DNA of 64,000 bases from Acetobacterium sp965140355 (GTDB lineage Bacteria > Bacillota > Clostridia > Eubacteriales > Eubacteriaceae): contig OZ223193.1 of NCBI GenBank assembly GCA_965140355.1, forward strand, positions 1 to 64,000, written 5' to 3'. The position numbers were made by a program, and so were the translations under genes. A model generated the notes under the pieces. It did no database searches. It saw nothing but the letters and a program-made list of their open reading frames with translations, and was not told the DNA's origin. This document shows, piece by piece, positions 44,325 to 54,340 of the stretch (positions within the stretch are counted from its first letter, which is position 1; the number at the start of each line of letters is the position of its first letter).

Positions 44325-44624
44325 ATTATTTCCTCCTGTTTAATTCCGCCTATCCGAATCGCAAAAATTATTTCTTGTTTGATCAAACGCTATTTTCCCA
44401 GAACATATGAGTTTCAAGCCCTTTTAACGGGCGTTCTCTTTATCACAGCACCTTTTTGAAACTCGTATAAACAAGAGCTTTGAAGGGAAAAAACTTAATG
44501 GGGTTTCATCTCTGTATTTTCATATATTGGAATCACCCTGTTTTAAAATATTTTGTGTTAATATCAATATTACATCCAATATGGTTTTTTATCAACATGG
44601 TAATAAACTATCCTTGTTTAGTTT
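44325..44624. other. Intergenic region upstream of the LysR gene with a structured element
   Basis: 300 bp between the symporter stop and the LysR start. At 44409-44464 outer arms GAGTTTCAA/TTGAAACTC enclose a GCCC-TTTTAAC-GGGC type inner stem. I considered known riboswitch and ribozyme consensuses and found no match. It may be a terminator relic for the symporter gene or a LysR leader structure. Confidence 0.4.
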
Positions 44625-45869
44625 TCAAGTTCGAACAAGGACTTCTTCACCTTCGACTACCGCAGTCTTTTTTTGAGTCATCCGGTCATAGAATTTCTGA
44701 ACAATCAAACTGATGGCATTATCGCCAGAAATATTGCAGGCTGTTGCAAAACTATCCTGGCTGATATAAATTGCGATCAGAAGACTGGCCAGAGGACTGT
44801 CAATGGTAATACCGATAATCGATAGAAATGGCAATGCCGTCATGATCGCGCCACCAGGAGCACCCGGGGCTGCGACCATAGCAAAACCGAGGGTCATAAT
44901 AAAACCCATCATCAATCCTAAACTATGATCCATCTGATTCATTAAAAGTACTGCCATACAACAAGCCGTCACGGTGATCATCGAACCAGACATATGAATG
45001 TTGGCACAAAGCGGTATAGTAAAATTACGGATTTCTTCGGAAACACCGTTTCTTTCCGCACATTCCAAATTCACGGGAATGGTCGCGGCACTGGATTGGG
45101 TTCCAATGGCGGTAGTATAGCCGGGAATCTGATTTTTCATCAATGTCAGCGGGTTTTTTTGACTGATGGTGCCGGCAATTGAAAAGAGTAGCAGCAAATC
45201 AAGAAATTGTAGCAGGACGACGATAATAAACACTTGCCAGAGCACTCCGACGACCACAAAAACCTCTCCGGAAACGGTCAGGTTGATCATCGTGCCACAG
45301 ATGTAAAGAGGCAAAAAGGGGATGATCACCTTTTTCAGAACAAATTGAATAATTTCCGAGAATTCAAATAAAATATCGTAAAGGGCATGACCAATCCGCC
45401 CACCCTTCAAGGCACTGATCGATAATCCCAACATAAAAGCCAGCACCACGGCAGACAGAGTATCCATGACTGGCGGCAGGGTAAAGGTGACATAGCTATT
45501 TAATAGTCCCTCTTCAAGATTTACCATGCCATTCATTTCATTGCCAGTGAGAAACAAGGGAAACAAGGTGATCGCAGCGAAATAAGTCACTGCTCCCGCC
45601 AGCAAGGTTGAAGCATAAGATAATAACGCGGTAAAACCAAGCAGCTTTCCAGCGCCCTGGTTTAAATCAGCAATTCCCAGAGTTACAAAAGCCAGAATCA
45701 TCAGGGGTATAAAAAAAGACATAAAGGTCCCATAGATGGTCGAACCGGTGATGATGATCTGATTAAACCAAGCTGGCAACCATAAGCCCATCGCAATCCC
45801 CAGTGCCATCGCAATGAGAATCCGTGGTACCAAGCCAATTTTTAACGTACGCAACTTTTCATTTAACAT
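44625..45869 (-). CDS. Dicarboxylate/amino acid:cation symporter (DAACS family)
   Basis: 414 residues with about eight membrane helices and two re-entrant loops. AIGTQSSAATIPVNLECAERNGV is the serine-rich loop, and the C-terminal half has MVAAPGAPGGAIMTALPF and the ligand segment SQDSFATACNISGDNA. It takes up glutamate, aspartate, serine or C4-dicarboxylates with Na+ or H+. GAGGTAAAT precedes the ATG. It appears monocistronic. Confidence 0.9.
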   Translation of the reverse strand: MLNEKLRTLKIGLVPRILIAMALGIAMGLWLPAWFNQIIITGSTIYGTFMSFFIPLMILAFVTLGIADLNQGAGKLLGFTALLSYASTLLAGAVTYFAAITLFPLFLTGNEMNGMVNLEEGLLNSYVTFTLPPVMDTLSAVVLAFMLGLSISALKGGRIGHALYDILFEFSEIIQFVLKKVIIPFLPLYICGTMINLTVSGEVFVVVGVLWQVFIIVVLLQFLDLLLLFSIAGTISQKNPLTLMKNQIPGYTTAIGTQSSAATIPVNLECAERNGVSEEIRNFTIPLCANIHMSGSMITVTACCMAVLLMNQMDHSLGLMMGFIMTLGFAMVAAPGAPGGAIMTALPFLSIIGITIDSPLASLLIAIYISQDSFATACNISGDNAISLIVQKFYDRMTQKKTAVVEGEEVLVRT

Positions 45870-46005
45870 ATTTACCTCTCATCTTCAATTATCACAACGC
45901 AATTGATATGTATTATCCACTTGTCTACCCCAAAATGTGGCCAGGAAATAACAGCCCGATGAGCTGCAACGGTTTGCTTCATCAATTAACGTCAGGTACA
46001 CTGCT

Positions 46006-46037
46006 AAAAATAGCGGTCAACATGACCGCTATTTTTT
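46006..46037. terminator. Bidirectional terminator
   Basis: AAAAATAGCGGTCA (46006-46019) pairs with TGACCGCTATTTTT across a 3-base loop. T runs on both strands fit termination of the ChW protein gene 38 bp upstream on the minus strand. Confidence 0.85.
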
Positions 46038-46074
46038 AACCACTATAAATCAATCTTTGGCTTATCACAAAGGT

Positions 46075-48552
46075 TTATATGTCAGCCAGGGTAACATAGG
46101 CCAATGGATTGGTGCCTTCACTGCTGATCACAGTGCCTTTGGGAACGACCTGAATCCGAATCGCTTCTAAACGCAGGGATTGGCCTTCAGTTCCGGCCGG
46201 ATCACCATTTTTCGCCCAGTTTAACCAACCAAAATTCTTGGCATGGACCTGATAATACACATCATATTTTTCAGCCATGGCTCCGGTTAACTTAATCTCA
46301 ATCGCTTCCAGACGGAGCCCCTCACCAACCGTACCGCTGATTTCTCCAGCACTTTTAAAGTTCGGTTCCCAGCCTTTGTTCTGAATATGGCTGCGATACT
46401 CAATACTTCCAGCATCGGGGAAACCGTCCAGATTTATTTTGATCCCTTCCAGACGCAAAGACTCGCCAGTGGTGCCACTGATAGCCCCGTTTGTAACCGC
46501 TTGCTGCCAGCCAGTGTCTTGGATCTGGGTACTGTAACTCACGGTACCGATAGCCGTACTGTCAGCAATGGTCACCTGCTGGACCGCCTTGCTGGTGTCA
46601 TTTTTATTGTAGGTGGCTTCGTAAACGGTATATTTATTTTGAGGCTGGCCCTGAACCTGATGGGCTTCCAGGCTGGCTTGATTGAGGGTGGCCTGACTCC
46701 CGATCGGTAGAATAAACTGGGCCTTTCCGGTCAGTGTCAGAGCCTCGGCCTGATAGTCCGGGTCATAGTCCTGACGGGTATCACTGGAATCCAGATAATT
46801 GGCCAGAGGTAAACCATTGTTATAACCAATAATCTGGGCATTGACCCGACCAGTGTTCCCTGTTAAATTAATGTTCATGTGTTGGGCACCGATCCCGACC
46901 ACTTCGCTTTCATCAGCGCTGAAGCGACCTGCACTGTTGTCAATCACCGTATTGACCATAGCATCGTCAATCGACAGCTGGTCGCCGGCAATAGCTCCCA
47001 TGACCAAATTCGAACCGGCGACGCGAATATTAGTAACCGCTCCATTTTTCAGGCTGACATTGTCGCCCTGTAGCCCAAAAACTCCCTGGCTGTTGACCGA
47101 CTGATCAAGAATTTCCGAGTTAATCACCACCGAACCGCCATCAACCACAAGATCACCGGCCACTTTGAGGCCCTGCTGAAAGAGAATCTGTTCGTGATTG
47201 GTACTGAGAGTAGTTTCCAACTGGCAGTTTTTAAGAGTCACATTGCCAGCTCCCTGGCCTGCTGTAGGCGAGCGATGCGTGGATAGACCAGCCACGACAA
47301 CTGGGTCATCACTGTAGGGCTGATCTGTAGGCACCATTACACCCTGCAGTTTCAACGTCGCCGCTTCGGCATCAACCTGGGCATCGCCAAACAAGCTCAC
47401 CACCGTCGCCATCTTGGCTTTGGCATCCAACATCGCCCCCGGCTTCAGAGTCAAGTTGCCAGGCGCATCATCTAAAGCATTAATCTCCAACGCATTACTT
47501 TGCGCTGCAACGGTCAGGTTCGTCTTTTCGTCCATGAACAAATCCGCACAGCGAATGCCCACAAACTTATTGCTGATTGTCACTTGTGCCTGATCAATCA
47601 GACGAATAAAAGCTGGCGCATAAATGCCATAATAATCAAAGATATCGCCGCTACGCTGAATCGGGCTGTCCAGCCGTAGCTGGCCATTGCCACCGATGTT
47701 CAGGGTCATTAGATCGGTGCTAATGCCTTGGGGATTTCTTTTTAAAAACATCAACCCGGTAAAGCTCGTGCGGATGCCCTCATCAGTGCGGTAGCTTTTT
47801 TCGGTGTCGGCATAAATGGTATTTTCACCGATTAATTCGAGGGTCACCGCGTTGTCTTCTTCATCTGCGGTCGCCACATACTGAACACCCAGGCCCTGGT
47901 AATCACTGTTGAAATCACTGCTGTAGCTGAGATTGGCATTTTCCAGGGTCAAGGTTTTACCATCACTGCTCAGCCGGGCCTGACCACCGCCGGTCAGATC
48001 AACGGTTTGTCCCATTTCCACAATCTGGTCACCGATGGTGGCATAATATTCCGGACCGTCGCCGTCCTGGATAAATGTGGCCGCATCCGAGACAGTTACC
48101 TTTGACGCATCGCTTTTACTGGTTACCACACAGCGGACAGTCTCGTTATACAGCTGATAGCCGGTTATTTTATAGTCCAGAGTTGCCCGCTGGGAGCCTG
48201 GTCCAACAAAATCAATCCAGACATCCTCTTTCCCTGCTTGTTTCAGCACCCATTGCCATTGGAAATCGCAGGCTTCCGGGTTCTCAACCGTAATGGACAT
48301 AGTGGCCGGGTGGGGAATGTTGAAGCTGACGTCCTGGGGCTGGCTGATAATCACCGGGCCACCTACACTGGACACCAGGTTACTGGGCTGACTGGTGTCC
48401 CGACTGGGCTGACTTTCCGACCAGCTGGGCGGCGCAGTCCAAACCCCATCATTTTTAAGCCAATTACCGCTGGCTTCCTGCGCCAAAACGGTGTTGCTTC
48501 CGACTAAAGTCGTTAGCAGTACAAGAAAAAGTAAACGTTTAAACTGTTTCAT
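46075..48552 (-). CDS. Secreted protein with three C-terminal ChW repeats
   Basis: 825 residues. A signal peptide (KRLLFLVLLTTLVGSNTVLA) leads to an Ig-like segment (PVIISQPQDVSFNIP) and a ~450-residue region rich in Ser/Thr/Asn and beta-strand pattern, like a beta-helix adhesin. Three ChW repeats end it (QDTGWQQAVTNGAISGTTGE, QNKGWEPNFKSAGEISGTVGE, KNFGWLNWAKNGDPAGTEGQ, each followed by SLRLEAI-type motifs). ChW repeats are thought to anchor proteins to the clostridial cell surface. No enzyme motif is seen. It is monocistronic with a good GGAAGGAG site. Confidence 0.85.
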   Translation of the reverse strand: MKQFKRLLFLVLLTTLVGSNTVLAQEASGNWLKNDGVWTAPPSWSESQPSRDTSQPSNLVSSVGGPVIISQPQDVSFNIPHPATMSITVENPEACDFQWQWVLKQAGKEDVWIDFVGPGSQRATLDYKITGYQLYNETVRCVVTSKSDASKVTVSDAATFIQDGDGPEYYATIGDQIVEMGQTVDLTGGGQARLSSDGKTLTLENANLSYSSDFNSDYQGLGVQYVATADEEDNAVTLELIGENTIYADTEKSYRTDEGIRTSFTGLMFLKRNPQGISTDLMTLNIGGNGQLRLDSPIQRSGDIFDYYGIYAPAFIRLIDQAQVTISNKFVGIRCADLFMDEKTNLTVAAQSNALEINALDDAPGNLTLKPGAMLDAKAKMATVVSLFGDAQVDAEAATLKLQGVMVPTDQPYSDDPVVVAGLSTHRSPTAGQGAGNVTLKNCQLETTLSTNHEQILFQQGLKVAGDLVVDGGSVVINSEILDQSVNSQGVFGLQGDNVSLKNGAVTNIRVAGSNLVMGAIAGDQLSIDDAMVNTVIDNSAGRFSADESEVVGIGAQHMNINLTGNTGRVNAQIIGYNNGLPLANYLDSSDTRQDYDPDYQAEALTLTGKAQFILPIGSQATLNQASLEAHQVQGQPQNKYTVYEATYNKNDTSKAVQQVTIADSTAIGTVSYSTQIQDTGWQQAVTNGAISGTTGESLRLEGIKINLDGFPDAGSIEYRSHIQNKGWEPNFKSAGEISGTVGEGLRLEAIEIKLTGAMAEKYDVYYQVHAKNFGWLNWAKNGDPAGTEGQSLRLEAIRIQVVPKGTVISSEGTNPLAYVTLADI

Positions 48553-48695
48553 AAAATACTCCTTCCGATTTATTTTAATTCATTATACTAGAAATGCCCA
48601 TAAAATAAAAGTATTTAACGTTTAATTTTTTAAGTTTTTTTTAAGAAATATATTATTTCGCAAAAGGACTATGCAACTACTTAATCTAAACTGTT

Positions 48696-50027
48696 TTAGT
48701 TTTGCTTAGTCACAAAGGGATTCTCAGCAAAAACCTCGGTATAAGTTGGCTTGAGGGGAGTTGAACCGAAGGGTTTAAAAGCGACCCACGTTTCCAGCGT
48801 ATCCATGCGGATGACCATCGACTGAATGCTAGGAATGTGATCAGAACGAAAAACTGCTCCGGATGGAAGTGGCTTACCATCGGTACCGCTGTATCCAATA
48901 ATTGCCTTCATTTTTTCCACATCAATTTTTCCCGTGGATAAAGCACTGGTCATATTGTTGCGATAGCTTTCCCAACGAATATCATCAATAGGATCATCAG
49001 GAGTCGCAAAGTTATCGGGCAGCCGGAAATCATTAACAGTGACGATGGCATCCTCAATCCCCCAGGTCATTCCGGGCTGCAAGGGTGAATCCCAACTTCT
49101 CAGGCCCCGGCCGGGACTGCCGATATTGTTTTCGAGCACCTGTGCTTTTTCTTCATCGGCCATCAGAACCAGGTGATTCATGGTGTAGCTTTCAGTTGAA
49201 AGATAAGCAGCGGCTTCTTCTAGCGTTTTAAATTGTGCCAGCGCATAACGATAATCAAACAGGTAAGATCTTTTATTCCTTGTATCTGGGTAAGGGGCCA
49301 TTGTTTCAGCATCCAAAGCAGCTACGAATAGTTTATCATCATTATAACCGGATAAAGGAACCAATAAACCCAGAAGATTAATCAATACCATCGATTGATC
49401 GCCATCTTTAATATAAAGAACAGTGGGTAGTAAAGAGGCATCATCGTGCTGAAGCAGATCCCAATCTAGGTTTCGACCGACAATGGTTGCCCCAGTGGCA
49501 GAGGCCTCCCCGAAAACGGCGGCGCCAGAGCACTGGGTAGGTCGCATCACGTCACCGAAGAGTTGGAAAACCAGCATTTCATTATGTGAAAGCCTACCAT
49601 CCCCCAGAATATCCTGATCGTAGTTAAAAACGGTTAGCAAACCCGCAATTTCATCCTGATACTCGGATTGCAAATTGCTCTGAATATCTGTGGCCCGGGT
49701 GAGACATAAATCAAAGTTTAAATCATAGCCGATCTCTTCTTTGGCGGCAGCCAATAAATCAAACTGATCTTTTAATAAGGAATCAATATGTTTTTCATAA
49801 TCAGGAAATGTCGCAACAATCGTCTTGGCATATTCCTCACCCAATTGAGAATGGGTCATTTGAGACAGGTCAATTTCACCATAAAAATAGCCTCCATTTT
49901 TTCGTTCCAATGTGACGAATGCTGATTTAGAATCTTCGTTTGTTGTTTGCATTTGACAAGCAAGGGTAAAAAAACCTGCAGTAATGCATATCAAACATAA
50001 AACAAACAGTTTTTTCGTTTTTTTCAT
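48696..50027 (-). CDS. C45-family (acyl-CoA:6-APA acyltransferase-like) Ntn hydrolase, probable lipoprotein
   Basis: 443 residues. The N-terminal hydrophobic stretch ends TLAC, a possible lipobox at Cys24. The Ntn nucleophile region is PTQCSGAAVFGEASATG (Cys166), followed by IVGRNLDWD, the pattern of self-cleaving C45 and linear-amide hydrolases. It probably hydrolyses an amide (peptide, acyl-amino acid or bile-salt-like) outside the cell. The ATG follows AGAAGG directly, with unusually short spacing. It lies between two ChW proteins. Confidence 0.75.
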   Translation of the reverse strand: MKKTKKLFVLCLICITAGFFTLACQMQTTNEDSKSAFVTLERKNGGYFYGEIDLSQMTHSQLGEEYAKTIVATFPDYEKHIDSLLKDQFDLLAAAKEEIGYDLNFDLCLTRATDIQSNLQSEYQDEIAGLLTVFNYDQDILGDGRLSHNEMLVFQLFGDVMRPTQCSGAAVFGEASATGATIVGRNLDWDLLQHDDASLLPTVLYIKDGDQSMVLINLLGLLVPLSGYNDDKLFVAALDAETMAPYPDTRNKRSYLFDYRYALAQFKTLEEAAAYLSTESYTMNHLVLMADEEKAQVLENNIGSPGRGLRSWDSPLQPGMTWGIEDAIVTVNDFRLPDNFATPDDPIDDIRWESYRNNMTSALSTGKIDVEKMKAIIGYSGTDGKPLPSGAVFRSDHIPSIQSMVIRMDTLETWVAFKPFGSTPLKPTYTEVFAENPFVTKQN

Positions 50028-50201
50028 CCTTCTAGTACCCCGTTTTTTTCTTTACCACAATTTATATGATCCTGAAAAAGAAAGAACCATACAATACTGA
50101 ATTGTATAAAAAATCAAATGTTCTTCCAGCAAGCCGTGAAATCACGGTTAAACCGGTGATTTTGTTAGCTAAATCTCAAGGTTTTACGTTTAAACGGAGC
50201 T

Positions 50202-50660
50202 TTATCCATTAGATAACGCAAGATCTGGAATGTTTTCATCAACTATAGCAATATAGTTCAATATACCTTCAACCTGTTCTGGACTCAGCCCTTTTAAATA
50301 AGCTATCAGCTTATCACAAAGGTCTTGATGAAATTTCCTGTGACTTTCATAGGCCACTTTCCCTTGTTCGGTCAGCCTGAAATAAACTTCTTTTTTATTA
50401 ATTTCTATCTTATATTTTTCTATGAGTTTTTTCTTCAGCAGCTTATCCGCAACCTGAGTTATCGCTCCGTTTGATATATGCAGCTTATCGGACAATTGCG
50501 AAGCATTTACTTCATTATCAATCCCTATCGCATCAATAAAGTGAATCTCAGATTGGTACAACAGCTCAGACGTTCCAAAACTTCTGGGTTTTTTGTCGTT
50601 ACAATTGATTTTATATTGCAGGGCTGCCATGCTATCTATTATCTTTTGATAATCATCCAT
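50202..50660 (-). CDS. MarR-family transcriptional regulator
   Basis: 152 residues. The winged helix core is VNASQLSDKLHISNGAITQVADKLLKKKLIEKY with the wing KKEVYFRLTEQGK. The ATG at 50660 has GGAG eight bases before it; the ATG at 50666 is too close. It follows the flavodoxin-ferredoxin gene by 15 bp, so it is the likely autoregulator of that pair through the palindrome at 51552-51568. Confidence 0.88.
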   Translation of the reverse strand: MDDYQKIIDSMAALQYKINCNDKKPRSFGTSELLYQSEIHFIDAIGIDNEVNASQLSDKLHISNGAITQVADKLLKKKLIEKYKIEINKKEVYFRLTEQGKVAYESHRKFHQDLCDKLIAYLKGLSPEQVEGILNYIAIVDENIPDLALSNG

Positions 50661-50675
50661 TTTCATAGCTCCGTA

Positions 50676-51530
50676 TTACAGATATATTTTGCTTTCCATC
50701 TGATCGATTTCTTCTTTGGTCGTAGTGTGTATTTTCAGCTTATTATCCCATGTGCCAGATATATTGTTCGTATGCAAAACCCCGTCCGGGCAGTTTGCAA
50801 TGCACCTGAAGCAGGCTATACAAGAGGTGGGGTCTGTAATCCCTTTTTCAGCATCCATGACATTTGTCGGGCAGAGCTTTTCACACAACATGCACATGGA
50901 ACAACTTCGAGTTTCCCTGCTCGGAAGCTCAGTTATCAACTGAAATCTGAATTTTTCGGCCATATCCAACTGTTCAGAAGAATACATAGGTTGATCAAAA
51001 GAACTGATTACCTTTGGATCTTCGCCGGTGAATCTTCTCAGTGTTTTTTGTGCATATTCTTCCGCAACTTCAAAATCTGCTTGGTCTGGGCGTCCTTCAG
51101 CCGCCTGCCAGCCACTGCGATTAAATGTATGAACGCCCAAAAATTCAGCGGTAGATACAAGCGTGAAGCCGCGTTTTTCCAGCAACTTCTTCATGTAATA
51201 ATGGGCGGGATCTTTTTCGAAACCGCCGAAGGTGAAAAATACCGAGCATTTCTTTCCGTTTCCGTCGAGCTGTTCAAGCCACTGCCTGCAGACCCGAGGT
51301 GCCCTTAATGAATAGATCGGAAATCCGAATATAACTGCGTCATATTGGCTGAGAGATAGTTGTTTTTTTCTGCTTTCATAAGACGTAATATCAATCTTCG
51401 CAACCGAAATATTCTGATTCTCTAAACCGCTTCCTATCGTGTCCGCGATCTTTTTTGTGTTTCCGGTTGCAGAAAAATATATGAGTGCAATTTTAAAAGA
51501 ACTCTGATCGCGCTTATCCAAAGTTAACAT
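50676..51530 (-). CDS. Flavodoxin-ferredoxin fusion (EFR1-type) protein
   Basis: 284 residues. The N-terminal flavodoxin-like domain has IALIYFSATGNTKKIAD (FMN phosphate loop) and VIFGFPIYSLRAP. The C-terminal ~90 residues hold two [4Fe-4S] motifs, CSMCMLCEKLCP and CIACFRCIANCP. Such proteins shuttle electrons with ferredoxin. The start at 51530 uses GGAG; the ATG at 51548 is part of the leader. It is first in a two-gene unit with MarR. Confidence 0.87.
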   Translation of the reverse strand: MLTLDKRDQSSFKIALIYFSATGNTKKIADTIGSGLENQNISVAKIDITSYESRKKQLSLSQYDAVIFGFPIYSLRAPRVCRQWLEQLDGNGKKCSVFFTFGGFEKDPAHYYMKKLLEKRGFTLVSTAEFLGVHTFNRSGWQAAEGRPDQADFEVAEEYAQKTLRRFTGEDPKVISSFDQPMYSSEQLDMAEKFRFQLITELPSRETRSCSMCMLCEKLCPTNVMDAEKGITDPTSCIACFRCIANCPDGVLHTNNISGTWDNKLKIHTTTKEEIDQMESKIYL

Positions 51531-51551
51531 TATAATCACTCCATTCATTTT

Positions 51552-51568
51552 ATTTTAGTAACTAAAAT
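51552..51568. promoter_or_regulatory. Palindromic operator of the flavodoxin-marR unit
   Basis: ATTTTAGT-A-ACTAAAAT, a perfect 8-bp inverted repeat with one central base, 21 bp before the gene start. Its size and place suit a MarR dimer. Confidence 0.65.
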
Positions 51569-51774
51569 ATAATATCAAGAACGTATTTTGTCAATATCTT
51601 TTAATTGCTAAAACATAATGAATTTAATTAAGAACTATGCTTTAAATCGTATCATCCCATATCCCTGCCAACAAAAAGCTGGCCACCATGTCACAAACAA
51701 GCAAGAATAAAATTATTTTAAACATTCTTTTTTCATATTAACATCAAGTACGAGTTCTGGACAAAAGCGTTTTA

Positions 51775-54048
51775 TTATTCTTCGCCGATATAAACAACAA
51801 CCGCTCTACTGGCTGGCGTATAAATATGTGCCTCGTTATCGAGCGTGACTGTTACCTTTTCACCATCGGCTACCGTAATATCTGAAATATCAAAGGAAAT
51901 TTGCTGATCATTATATCTTAGCGGCGATGAAATCTTTGCTCCCGTTAATTTGATCTTATCCCAAAAGTAAAAATCGCCGTCTAAAGAAATAGTCAACTGG
52001 GTCGTCGTCGTTTTTCCGGGAAGCCCGTTGGCTTCTAAGTCAACAAAATTCACCTGCGAATTTGTAACGTTCAACTCAACCTGAGCATTATTCAAATCGA
52101 TCACATAATCCTTCCCACCGACAGTTACTGTAGCGCTTTTAAAAATCAAGGTCGCCGAACCAAGGTTAATTGGCGTGGAATAAATTTTATGTCCTTCTAT
52201 TCCCATGGGACTCGAACTATTAACGATATACAGATTATCACTTAAAAAAACAATTTTATCTAGGCTAAAGGTATCCGCTGAAATCCCATCACCAGGGGTC
52301 AGACTTTCTCCCTGATAGGATACGGCAAACAAGTTTTCAATATTAATTGCTTCTGATCGCCGAACACTAACTTCCCCCTGCTTTTGCTCAAGGATCGGTA
52401 CTTCCGGTTCTGTCGCAGCTTCCACTGTTATTTCCACGACCTGTGAATAGTCACCACAAATCACCTCTATGGGCAGTATCCCAGCCGCAAAAAATTCCAG
52501 ATATCCAAGGCTCTGATCAATCAGCCCCACCGTCAGATCGAGTGATTTATAATCGGGAACCGGTTTCGGTTTACCATCGCCATAACCCAATACCTTCTTT
52601 CCACCAAACTGATCCTGAGCTAAAACATACAAATACATCCTGCTTTTGATTTCATTTAGTCGAACCGCCTTTACCGGCTCAAAATCTTCCGCTTCAAAAT
52701 CAGAAACCGTCACGGGTGTTTCAGGCAAGCCAGGCACAATTCCGGACAAGGTGTAATTCAGAATTGAAACGACTTTACTTTTTTCAGCACTAATGGTAAT
52801 TTCTTTGCTGCGTATTTCCTGATCGCTGCCTGCTTTATAAATGACATAAATACTGGCTTTTTCTCCAGCACTTAATTTGATCTTTCCGTCTTTAACGCTT
52901 GCCGTTGAAGCAAAAGTAATATCATCTTCAACCAAAGCAGTAATATCTATCCCACTTTTATTGTAAACTGTATATTCAATTACACTTTCAGTATCTGCTT
53001 TAATTATCTGACTGGAAGCTGTTGCGATTTCAGCGGGCCCCTCAACCATATAATTAAATTCCCGGGAATCGCTTCCATCTGAAAAGTCGATCTTAATCGT
53101 ATAGGTCTTTTTATCCTCAAACTGGTTATAAAACTCAATTTCTGCTGACAATTGGTCATCCGTCAATTTCAAACTTTTAACATATTCCTTAATTCCCCGA
53201 TCATTTTCAACTGTAATGGCTCCTTTTTCTAAACTTTCCACCGGCTGATCAAAATTGACTCTAATAACCGCCGGATTGACAATAAAAAGTTCCTTTATCT
53301 TCGTTCGTCTGACCAGAGCATTTATGGCCTCCTTGACGGAAACAATCGCTTTTTCCCAATCGGTCTCAGAATTGGGATTGCCTACCGGATTTTCTACAAG
53401 CACTGCCTGCAAAGCTTCCCAGCTCTCAAGCGTATAATCTTCTTCATTCAGATTAGCAATGCTCTCCATCAGAGCCTGGTAATCCACGCTCGCTAATGTA
53501 TCTTTGACAATTTTAACCTGTAACTCCTCCAGCCGCAGTCCTGATCCGGTGCTTCCCAGTTGCTCTCCATTTTCCACCCAAGTCCAGTCACCTTCAGCCT
53601 GAGGGATATCACCCAGGCTCTGACAATGGCCCCGATAAAAAACTGAATACCCCGGCAAATCTTGCAGCCAAATTTTGATCGCTTCAATCCGCAACCCCTG
53701 TCCTTTTGTTCCTGCATAACTCCCATTGCTGACCGGATCCATCCAACCGAGATTCTGGACGTGTACCTGATAAAAAACACTAGCTCCCTCCGGTATATCA
53801 CCAGTCAGTTCGATTAATATCCCTTCCATTCGTAAGCCTTGACCGCGGCTGCCAATTGTTTCCATGCCCCTTACAAATGTTCCATCTGGTTTAGGTACAT
53901 CACCATAATTCTCAATATGTCCCCGATAGACCAAGTCAACTGGCGATTCTGACTGATCTTTTTCCGCTGCCATAACACCAGCCGGAAATCCACTTACAAT
54001 GATCAACAACAGCAAAATCCACAAATTTTTTTCTAACCACTTAACCAT
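51775..54048 (-). CDS. Secreted protein with three N-terminal ChW repeats
   Basis: 757 residues. The signal peptide ends at GVMAAEK. Three ChW repeats follow (VYRGHIENYGD, FYQVHVQNLGW and FYRGHCQSLGDIP, with GLRMEGILIEL, GLRIEAIKIWL and GLRLEELQVKI). Next come a small helical FIVAR-like segment (YTLESWEALQAVL), a cohesin-like or Ig-like segment and beta-rich domains to the end. ChW domains are N-terminal here, against C-terminal in the 46-48.5 kb protein. No catalytic motif is seen. A surface adhesion or cell-wall structural role is likely. Confidence 0.83.
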   Translation of the reverse strand: MVKWLEKNLWILLLLIIVSGFPAGVMAAEKDQSESPVDLVYRGHIENYGDVPKPDGTFVRGMETIGSRGQGLRMEGILIELTGDIPEGASVFYQVHVQNLGWMDPVSNGSYAGTKGQGLRIEAIKIWLQDLPGYSVFYRGHCQSLGDIPQAEGDWTWVENGEQLGSTGSGLRLEELQVKIVKDTLASVDYQALMESIANLNEEDYTLESWEALQAVLVENPVGNPNSETDWEKAIVSVKEAINALVRRTKIKELFIVNPAVIRVNFDQPVESLEKGAITVENDRGIKEYVKSLKLTDDQLSAEIEFYNQFEDKKTYTIKIDFSDGSDSREFNYMVEGPAEIATASSQIIKADTESVIEYTVYNKSGIDITALVEDDITFASTASVKDGKIKLSAGEKASIYVIYKAGSDQEIRSKEITISAEKSKVVSILNYTLSGIVPGLPETPVTVSDFEAEDFEPVKAVRLNEIKSRMYLYVLAQDQFGGKKVLGYGDGKPKPVPDYKSLDLTVGLIDQSLGYLEFFAAGILPIEVICGDYSQVVEITVEAATEPEVPILEQKQGEVSVRRSEAINIENLFAVSYQGESLTPGDGISADTFSLDKIVFLSDNLYIVNSSSPMGIEGHKIYSTPINLGSATLIFKSATVTVGGKDYVIDLNNAQVELNVTNSQVNFVDLEANGLPGKTTTTQLTISLDGDFYFWDKIKLTGAKISSPLRYNDQQISFDISDITVADGEKVTVTLDNEAHIYTPASRAVVVYIGEE

Positions 54049-54340
54049 CCCTTTAACCTCTCTTTCTCAAACGAATGCTAATCTCATTCGCTAGTCCACT
54101 GATCATTTGCGCTAATTTATCTTTTTATCAGTTTCCACGCCAAATTGCTACCTGAAAACAACTGCTTTACTAATAAAACTATTATCTCGTCAATGATCAA
54201 AACCACACGCTCAATTACTGTTTAAGCAACTTATTCAGGTTTCACAATATTGGAAGACGAACAAAAACTGGAAAATAAAAACAGCTTGTATCACACCATC
54301 GATTTAAATGATAATACTTAGTTTGTTTTTTCTTTCAGAA

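Noticed and set aside
44409..44464. Hammerhead ribozyme or a known riboswitch
   Set aside because: The conserved core (CTGATGA, GAAA) is not present and no known aptamer consensus fits.
50478..51308. Long plus-strand open frame of 276 codons
   Set aside because: It lies opposite the MarR and flavodoxin-ferredoxin genes, which have clear family motifs and ribosome sites; the plus frame has none.
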